From: Bacteroidales bacterium
GTDB lineage: Bacteria > Bacteroidota > Bacteroidia > Bacteroidales > UBA3824
Assembly: GCA_017962175.1 (NCBI GenBank)
Contig: JAGCVU010000256.1
Location: 1-64,000, forward strand
Direction of reading: 5' to 3'
Length of the DNA: 64,000 nucleotides
Shown: positions 58,435 to 64,000 of the stretch, piece by piece
How positions within the stretch are numbered: position 1 is the stretch's first letter
Layout: every line of letters starts with the position of its first letter
Made by a program: the position numbers and the translations under genes
The notes under the pieces: model-generated
Seen by the model: the letters and a program-made list of their open reading frames with translations, nothing else
What the model was told of the DNA's origin: nothing
The model's database searches: none

Positions 58435-60313
58435 ATTCGTTGTCGCTGTCTTTGATTTCTTCAAGTTCCAACCATCGGGTCTCTTTTTCGTCTAAAAGAT
58501 TTGTAAGTTGCGACATTCTTTCCGAAAGTTTGCTTATTTCCTCTATATCAGTTACTTCGCCCGAAAGTTTTTGTTCTATCTCTTTTTTCTCTTCGTTTAG
58601 TTGGGCTATTTCCTTTGTGATGGCTTCGTATTCTTGTGCAAGTTTGTATGTAAAGTTTTTCTTGCGGCGTTCGCGCTGATAGGTTGGTGTTTTGGGTTGA
58701 GAGATGTCCTCACCACTTTTTTCACGTTCCTCGTCTTCTTTCTGTGTTACATACACGGTGTAGTTTCCGGGAAAGTTTTTGATTTGTCCGTCGCCTTCAA
58801 ACACAAACATCGTATCCACAACCTTGTCTAAGAAGTATCTGTCGTGCGAAACCACTAAAAGACAACCTGCAAAACACGAAAGATAATCTTCCAACACATT
58901 GAGCGTTATGATATCAAGGTCGTTGGTAGGTTCGTCAAGTATCAGAAAATTAGGATTTCTGATAAGAACGGTCATAAGGTAGAGACGTCGTTTTTCGCCA
59001 CCGCTGAGTTTCTCCACCAAAGTGTAGTGCATTTTGGTAGGGAACAGGAAATATTCAAGAAACTGCGATGCCGACAATTTGCGTCCGTCGCCGAGTATAA
59101 TTACTTCGGCAATGTCTTTAATAATGTCGATAACTCGCTGACCATCTTTGTATTCGATACCTTTTTGACGGTAATAACCCGGCACAACAGTATCGCCAAA
59201 TTCGGCAGTTCCAGAGTCGGGTTGAGTTTTGCCGGTAATGATGTCGAGAAGTGTGGTTTTGCCGCAGCCATTGTGTCCACATATGCCTATTTTGTCGTTT
59301 TTCTTAAACGAGTAAGAAAAATTCTTGATAAGCACTTTATCACCGAAACTTTTGCATAAATTTTTGATTTCCAAAATTTTATTACCAAGACGGTTGACTG
59401 TTCCAACAGTAAAATCCACCTTTTTGTTTTCAATGCGTTGCGAGGCAACTTCTTTTAGTTTGTAAAAACTGTCGATACGGTATTTAGCTTTGCCACCTCG
59501 AGCCTTAGGCATACGTGAAATCCATTCAGATTCTTTTCTGAGAAGGTTTGCTGCCTTGTCGATGTTGGCTGCAAGATTTGCCAAACGTTCATCGCGTTTG
59601 TTGAGATAATAACTGTAATTGCCTGAATATGTGTATATATTATTATTGTCGATTTCAATAATATTGTCGCAAACGTTGTCAAGGAAATAACGGTCGTGAG
59701 TTACCATCAGTAGGGTGGTGCTGGTGGTTTTGAGGTAGTTTTCCAGCCATTCGGTCATATCTGTGTCGAGGTGGTTGGTTGGCTCGTCGAGAATAAGAAA
59801 ATCAGGTTGTTCAATGAGAGTATCGGCAAGGGCAATTCGCTTTTTTTGTCCACCCGACAAACGTCCAATTTGAATATCTAAATCGTTGATTCTCAATTTA
59901 CCTAAAATTTGTTTCATATCCGACTCGTATTTCCAAGCACCGGCAGCGTCCATTTCGGCTTGTGCCTTTTCTATTAGATTATGGTCGCCGCTTGCAATGG
60001 CATTTTCGTAGTTTTGGAGTACTTTGGATAGTTTATTGTCGGCTGAAAAAATTTGTTGCCTTACTGTCAATGCATCGTTAAGTATCGGATCTTGACGCAG
60101 ATAGCCTATTTTCAAATCGTTTTTGAAAACAATACTTCCTGTGTCGGCACTTTGTTTGCGTGCTATGATGTCGAGCATTGTGCTTTTGCCTGCGCCGTTT
60201 TTGGCTATAAGTGCGGTTTTCTGGTCTTTGCCCACCGAAAAAGTGATGTCTTTAAACAAAACAATATCTCCAAACGATTTGGAGAGGCTTTCTACTTGCA
60301 AATATGTAATCAT
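58433..60313 (-). CDS. ABC-F ATPase (Uup-like)
   Basis: A 626-residue soluble protein from MITYLQVESLSKSF with two ABC domains. Walker A: AKNGAGKST and GHNGCGKTT; signatures LSGGQKKRIAL and LSGGEKRRLYL; Walker B with FLILDEPTN in both. The linker between the domains is long with basic residues (PKARGGKAKYRID). The C-terminal 90 residues form a coiled coil, as in Uup. ABC-F proteins act on the ribosome or on branched DNA; Uup-like members are not classical drug-resistance factors. The -7 box TATCTTTG is at 60332-60339. Confidence 0.92.
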   Translation of the reverse strand: MITYLQVESLSKSFGDIVLFKDITFSVGKDQKTALIAKNGAGKSTMLDIIARKQSADTGSIVFKNDLKIGYLRQDPILNDALTVRQQIFSADNKLSKVLQNYENAIASGDHNLIEKAQAEMDAAGAWKYESDMKQILGKLRINDLDIQIGRLSGGQKKRIALADTLIEQPDFLILDEPTNHLDTDMTEWLENYLKTTSTTLLMVTHDRYFLDNVCDNIIEIDNNNIYTYSGNYSYYLNKRDERLANLAANIDKAANLLRKESEWISRMPKARGGKAKYRIDSFYKLKEVASQRIENKKVDFTVGTVNRLGNKILEIKNLCKSFGDKVLIKNFSYSFKKNDKIGICGHNGCGKTTLLDIITGKTQPDSGTAEFGDTVVPGYYRQKGIEYKDGQRVIDIIKDIAEVIILGDGRKLSASQFLEYFLFPTKMHYTLVEKLSGGEKRRLYLMTVLIRNPNFLILDEPTNDLDIITLNVLEDYLSCFAGCLLVVSHDRYFLDKVVDTMFVFEGDGQIKNFPGNYTVYVTQKEDEEREKSGEDISQPKTPTYQRERRKKNFTYKLAQEYEAITKEIAQLNEEKKEIEQKLSGEVTDIEEISKLSERMSQLTNLLDEKETRWLELEEIKDSDNE

Positions 60314-60331
60314 TGTATAAAATTTGTATGG

Positions 60332-60339
60332 CAAAGATA
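60332..60339 (-). promoter_or_regulatory. -7 box of the ABC-F gene
   Basis: TATCTTTG on the minus strand, 18 bases before the start at 60313. Confidence 0.55.
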
Positions 60340-60468
60340 AACCTTAATTACCAATTGTCGTAAAAAAAATGCACAAAATAGTTGAACAATCACAAAATTG
60401 TTTTAATTTTGTGGCTACAATTTTGACGTATTGGGCATGTTAACAGCTGCGTCGGAAATTATAAGTAT

Positions 60469-61422
60469 ATGATTAAAAACGTCATACTGTTTTTGAAGGG
60501 CTTTGCAATGGGGCTGGCAAATGTAATACCGGGTGTTTCCGGCGGTACAATTGCATTGCTTGCAGGCATTTTCCAGAGGTTTATCAACGCATTAAAATCG
60601 TTTGATCTGGAAGCGTTGAAACTTTTATCTAAATTCAAATTCAAGGAATTTGCTCAACATACTGATTTATTTTTCCTTATCGTATTGTTTCTCGGAGAAG
60701 GCGTTAGTATTCTTACTGGTGCCAAATTGCTTGAATGGCTCTTTAAAAACTATGAAGTGCACGTTTGGGCATTCTTTTTCGGACTTATTCTCGCCTCGGT
60801 ATATTACGTGGGCAAGATGGTGAAAAAGATTAATATATATAAAGTGTTGTTGGCCATAACTGGTGCGTTTTTGGCATTTGGTTTTTCGATAATTACTCCC
60901 GCCACCGAAAACGACAACATTTTTTATCTCGTATTTTGCGGCGCAATTGCCATTTGTGATATGCTCCTGCCCGGTATTTCGGGTTCGTTTACACTTATAT
61001 TATTAGGCAACTACAAACTAATAGTAATCGATTCGATTTCGCATCTCAATTTTGCGGTGCTGATACCAGTGGCTATAGGAGTTGTGATAGGTTTCCTTTT
61101 GTTTTCGCGTTTTTTGTCGTGGCTTATGAAAACCTATGCCGATCAAACCATTTCGGTGCTCACTGGATTTATCTTCGGGTCACTGGTGTTTATCTGGCCT
61201 TGGAAAAAACCTCTTTATCTAATGCAAAACGGTCACGAGGTGTTTAATTCGCACGGCGAGGCTGTTGTAGAAGGTTATGAAAAATTTCTTCCCGAACTAA
61301 CCGCACAAACCTTTTGGGCTATAGCGTTTATGATATTGGGAATGGCTGTGTTGTGTGTGATCGAGGAATTGTCGGCACGACGCGCAAAACGTATTGAAGC
61401 AGAAAAAATTGAAAAAGAATAA
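60469..61422 (+). CDS. DUF368 protein, undecaprenyl-phosphate translocase-like
   Basis: A 317-residue inner-membrane protein with eight or nine hydrophobic segments. The family start GFAMGLANVIPGVSGGTIALLAG and the second half repeat LLPGISGSFTLILLGNY are present. DUF368 members (PopT) recycle undecaprenyl phosphate across the membrane in Gram-positive and some Gram-negative bacteria. That role is expected here, in cell-wall and polysaccharide carrier lipid recycling. It lies 56 bases before the methyltransferase gene, same strand. Confidence 0.88.
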   Translation: MIKNVILFLKGFAMGLANVIPGVSGGTIALLAGIFQRFINALKSFDLEALKLLSKFKFKEFAQHTDLFFLIVLFLGEGVSILTGAKLLEWLFKNYEVHVWAFFFGLILASVYYVGKMVKKINIYKVLLAITGAFLAFGFSIITPATENDNIFYLVFCGAIAICDMLLPGISGSFTLILLGNYKLIVIDSISHLNFAVLIPVAIGVVIGFLLFSRFLSWLMKTYADQTISVLTGFIFGSLVFIWPWKKPLYLMQNGHEVFNSHGEAVVEGYEKFLPELTAQTFWAIAFMILGMAVLCVIEELSARRAKRIEAEKIEKE

Positions 61423-61479
61423 ATAACTGGAATATAAACAATTTATAATATTAATAAAGTGGAAGTTGAAACTTTTAAA

Positions 61480-62589
61480 ATGATAGCCACGACCTTTGAA
61501 GGTCTGGAAGATGTGTTAGGACGCGAACTTATGCGTATGGGCGCAGATGACGTCAACACCGAGCCTTGTACTGTAACATTTACCGGCGACAAGTATTTGC
61601 TTTACGAAGCCAACTACGAGCTACGTACTGCGTTGAAAATTTATAAAGAGATTCTCAACTTCTCGTTCGAATCAAAAGAGGAGTTTTACGAAAAGCTCAA
61701 AGAATACCGTTGGAGCAAGATTTTAAATATTTACAAAAGCTTCAATCTCAAGGTAGTTTCCAACAACAATCAACTTGGAGAGGCAAGCGCTATTGAGCAG
61801 CAAGTAAAAGACCTAATTTGCGAATATTTCAATTTGAAATCGCACAAGACTCCTCCTCACGATGTAGCTAATCCTTCGGTAGTTATCGACATCAATATCA
61901 ATGAAGGCAATTGTTCGTTGCTTCTTGATAGCACCGGCGAACCGCTTTCAAAACGTGGTTATCGCATCACTTCCGGTTTTGATCCTCTCGACGAGGTTTA
62001 CGCTGCCGGACTTGTTCAGCTATCAGGCTGGAAAGCCAACACCAACTTTATTGATCCTATGTGCGGTTCCGGCACATTGCTTATTGAGGCAGCTATGTTT
62101 GCATACAACATACCGTCGCAGGTTTCCCGCGAAAACTTCGGATTCTTCACTTGGAGAGATTTCGACGCCGACATGTGGAAAGATATCAAGAGCGATGCTA
62201 AGGTTAGAATCAAACACAACGGCGAGTTTGCTTATAAAATTCTTGGCTACGATATTTCAGAACAAGCTACAAAGGCAGCTGGTCAGAACATCAAAAAAGC
62301 AATTCTCGACAAATATATTAATGTGTTTACCGCCGCTGCTAAAGATTTGCAACTTCCCGACGGAAACAACACCGTTATTCTTGATCCTCCCGCCATTGAT
62401 GTATACAAAAAAGAAGAGACCAAAAATATTATTGCAAGTATTTCGCAATTGATGAAAAAAAATATTAAGACCTCAAAAATCTGGTTACATTCTGATTATA
62501 AAGAGTTTAGCAAAGCTTTGGGACTTAATGTACAGAAGGAGCATATCATAGTTAAAAACGGAAAGGAATGCTTTTTGCAATTATTTTAA
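61480..62589 (+). CDS. THUMP-domain RNA methyltransferase
   Basis: A 369-residue enzyme from ATG 61480 (MIATTFEGLEDVLGRELMRM); a GTG start at 61459 is possible. The N-terminal 150 residues are a THUMP RNA-binding domain. The Rossmann-fold methyltransferase has DPMCGSGTLLIEAAM (motif I) and LDPPAIDVY at the catalytic position. It resembles the N-terminal half of RlmL, which makes m2G2445 in 23S rRNA. Length fits a stand-alone RlmL-N protein. It is followed by a second SiaB-type gene after 98 bases with its own promoter. Confidence 0.88.
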   Translation: MIATTFEGLEDVLGRELMRMGADDVNTEPCTVTFTGDKYLLYEANYELRTALKIYKEILNFSFESKEEFYEKLKEYRWSKILNIYKSFNLKVVSNNNQLGEASAIEQQVKDLICEYFNLKSHKTPPHDVANPSVVIDININEGNCSLLLDSTGEPLSKRGYRITSGFDPLDEVYAAGLVQLSGWKANTNFIDPMCGSGTLLIEAAMFAYNIPSQVSRENFGFFTWRDFDADMWKDIKSDAKVRIKHNGEFAYKILGYDISEQATKAAGQNIKKAILDKYINVFTAAAKDLQLPDGNNTVILDPPAIDVYKKEETKNIIASISQLMKKNIKTSKIWLHSDYKEFSKALGLNVQKEHIIVKNGKECFLQLF

Positions 62590-62641
62590 TAAATTTTTAA
62601 AAAAAATACGATTTTTATATTCGTAGATATTAGAAATTGCA

Positions 62642-62649
62642 TATATTTG
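62642..62649 (+). promoter_or_regulatory. -7 box of the second siaB gene
   Basis: TATATTTG, 38 bases before the ATG at 62688. This separates the siaB-siaC pair from the methyltransferase transcript. Confidence 0.6.
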
Positions 62650-62687
62650 TAAAGCGAAACAAATAAAGTAATCTTAAAGACAGCCTA

Positions 62688-63236
62688 ATGAGAGAAGCGA
62701 TACATAGTCTATATGAAAAAGCGGTGAAGGGCAACGTTGTGTTGTCGTTCGAGGGTGTCATTACATCCGACCTCTTAGACAATGTATTTGCTGAAGCTGA
62801 AGCCAAACTCAAGGCCGACAACGAACAGCCACGTGTTATCAAAAAAGTATACAATATACTTGTAGAGGCTCTTCAAAACTTGTTTCATCATCTCGAAACT
62901 CCGCCCGATGAATTTTTCGATCACTCTGGTTTAGCTAAAGGTAGCCATTATGCCTTTTTCTGTATGACCAAAGAGAATCCGGGCGTTTACCGTATCACTA
63001 CCGGTAATTTTGTAAAAAATCTTACCGGCTATTTCCTTCGCGACCGTATTGAGCAACTTAACTATTTGTCGCAAGACGAATTGAAAGACCTATACAAAAT
63101 AGTACTTAACAACGATGAGTTCTCAGCTAAAGGCGGAGGCGGTTTAGGATTTATTGAGATGGCTCGTAAATCGGGCAACAAGTTCGGTTTCGAATTAGTT
63201 CGTCAAAATAAAGAGTACTCGTTTTTTGTTTTATAG
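62688..63236 (+). CDS. Second SiaB-type protein kinase
   Basis: A 182-residue soluble protein, paralogous to the SiaB at 57865. The N-box is E60-A-L-Q-N64 (LVEALQNLFHH), and the glycine loop SAKGGGGLGFIEMARKSG is richer in glycine than in the first copy. Overall similarity between the copies is modest, so they are not a recent duplication. It precedes siaC by 44 bases and is the more likely cognate kinase by position. ATP-binding residues are kept. Confidence 0.88.
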   Translation: MREAIHSLYEKAVKGNVVLSFEGVITSDLLDNVFAEAEAKLKADNEQPRVIKKVYNILVEALQNLFHHLETPPDEFFDHSGLAKGSHYAFFCMTKENPGVYRITTGNFVKNLTGYFLRDRIEQLNYLSQDELKDLYKIVLNNDEFSAKGGGGLGFIEMARKSGNKFGFELVRQNKEYSFFVL

Positions 63237-63280
63237 GTATTAATATCATAATGTAAACAAAACTTAATTAATTAAATAAA

Positions 63281-63670
63281 ATGGATTCAATAGACATAGA
63301 GGGAACTCCAAAAACACCGTCGGTTTCATTCGAAGCCGCAACGGGAAAGTTAGTGATTAAAGGTAGATCAATCCCTGAAAATTCGATAGAGTTTTACAAA
63401 CCGCTCGTAGACTGGATCGACAAGTATGCTGCCGAGGCCAAAGGAACGGTTGAAGTAAATATGCAGCTTGAATATTTCAATACAAGTTCGTCTAAATGTA
63501 TTTTGGACGTCTTTAAGAAATTGGAGAACTTGCACAACAAAAGTGTTGCCGACGTGGTTATCAATTGGTACTACGAGGAAGACGACGAAGATATGCTTGA
63601 GGCTGGTGAGGATTACCAGTCGATACTAAAACTCCCCTTTAAGATGGTGGAGGTAGGTTCCCAAGAGTAG
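63281..63670 (+). CDS. siaC: SiaC-type regulatory phosphoprotein (DUF1987)
   Basis: A 129-residue soluble protein of the SiaC/DUF1987 family. It begins MDSIDIEGTPKTPSVSFEAATGKLVIKGRSIPENSIEFY (outlined) and holds the phospho-site block FNTSSSKC with Thr68, the position known to be phosphorylated in Pseudomonas SiaC. In that system unphosphorylated SiaC turns on the cyclic-di-GMP synthase SiaD. No diguanylate cyclase is seen in this window, so the output here must be another partner. It lies 44 bases behind the second SiaB gene. Confidence 0.9.
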   Translation: MDSIDIEGTPKTPSVSFEAATGKLVIKGRSIPENSIEFYKPLVDWIDKYAAEAKGTVEVNMQLEYFNTSSSKCILDVFKKLENLHNKSVADVVINWYYEEDDEDMLEAGEDYQSILKLPFKMVEVGSQE

Positions 63671-63708
63671 TTTTGGTTTATTGAGTTCATTTTGTATATT
63701 ATTCAAAA

Positions 63709-63760
63709 GAAACGCCTGCAAACAAAGGTATATACATTATCCTTTGATTGCAAGCGTTTC
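63709..63760. repeat. Long imperfect hairpin after siaC
   Basis: Arms of 20 bases, GAAACGCCTGCAAACAAAGG (63709-63728) and CCTTTGATTGCAAGCGTTTC (63741-63760), pair with one G-U and one mismatch around 12 bases. It lies between the convergent siaC and endonuclease-family genes and may stop both transcripts, though no T-tract follows. Confidence 0.6.
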
Positions 63761-63774
63761 GGTTATTTAGGAGT

Positions 63775-64000
63775 TTAGTTTTCTTTACATAGGTAAAGCA
63801 CTACGGGTAGATGGTCGCTGAATCCGTTGAGCCATTGACCGCTTGCCGAGGTTCGTTTGGGAGTTCCCTTATATTTCCCCGATTGATTTAATAGGTATTC
63901 AAGCCTTACTATTTCGCTACCGCAATATGTTAGCTGTTTTTTGTTGTGGGCAATAGTCTTTTCTATTGTTTTGTTGTGTTTCTTAATAATCTCGGTATGA
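63775..64000 (-). CDS. Endonuclease/exonuclease/phosphatase-family protein, 3' end
   Basis: The window ends inside this gene. The visible 74 codons end GFSDHLPVVLYLCKEN, and the S-D-H-L-P block is the last catalytic motif of the DNase I-like fold; TYCGSEIVRLEYLLNQSGKYKGTP precedes it (outlined). Members cut nucleic acids, phosphates or phospholipids. The stop is at 63775-63777 on the minus strand. No start or signal peptide can be seen. Confidence 0.85.
   Translation of the reverse strand, partial: HTEIIKKHNKTIEKTIAHNKKQLTYCGSEIVRLEYLLNQSGKYKGTPKRTSASGQWLNGFSDHLPVVLYLCKEN

Overview
The window is chromosomal DNA of a Bacteroidota member, most likely order Bacteroidales. The signs are: gene starts and tRNAs preceded by the phylum's -7 box (TAnnTTTG), in three tRNA cases with TTTG exactly 19 bases upstream; type IX secretion sorting tails (type A in three-part 'YPNP' proteins, type B gliding-motility C-terminal domain); the rSAM/lipoprotein pair; GSCFA, DUF368 and DUF721/DciA genes; weak ribosome binding sites; and AT-rich intergenic DNA. 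No rRNA, CRISPR array, transposase or integrase was seen. Four tRNA genes are present: Leu(GAG), Thr(CGT), Lys(CTT), Ser(GCT).

Layout. 1-0.9 kb: a DUF3791 / DUF3990 / small-protein cassette that looks like a toxin-antitoxin set. 0.9-5.6 kb: MgtC-like membrane protein, alcohol dehydrogenase, an unknown helical protein, a BRO/DinD-type protein and a WYL regulator. 5.7-17.9 kb: a defence-like island. It opens with a probable free-standing structured RNA (about 6293-6549) with its own promoter and terminator, followed by an operon of a Z1-type helicase, EF-Tu domain-2-like proteins and a HARE-HTH/HrgA-type nuclease, two unknown small genes, an SMR exporter, a RhuM-Doc fusion, a TIR-Sel1 protein and a RloA/RloB pair. 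The helicase gene is cut by one in-frame TGA exactly at the motif V arginine. 18-24 kb: ABC exporter, ADP-ribosylglycohydrolase, VOC protein, membrane protein and a WG-repeat protein. 24-29.6 kb: CDF metal transporter, a RING/TerD-like protein, a lipoprotein and a membrane-anchored TIR protein. 29.7-51.3 kb: housekeeping and cell-surface genes (asnS, GNAT, OmpA-like protein and T9SS cargo, GSCFA, thioredoxin-like lipoprotein, rSAM/lipoprotein pair, Ser/Thr kinase, RluB-type pseudouridine synthase, UbiA prenyltransferase, glycerate kinase, CotH protein, T9SS type B protein). 51.3-63.7 kb: DciA, then a SiaABC-like partner-switching region with three PP2C/SpoIIE proteins (one with damaged metal ligands), two SiaB-type kinases and one SiaC, interrupted by ABC-F, DUF368 and a THUMP methyltransferase. 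The window ends inside an endonuclease/exonuclease/phosphatase-family gene.

How the genes work together. The strongest candidates for an undescribed system are the RNA + Z1 helicase + EF-Tu-D2 + HrgA operon, and the RING/TerD + lipoprotein + TIR-TM cluster. The Sia-like proteins most likely form one phospho-switch: two membrane-anchored, PAS- and YfiR-domain-bearing phosphatases acting against two soluble kinases on a single SiaC. All functional statements rest on reading the protein sequences by eye; no database search was run.
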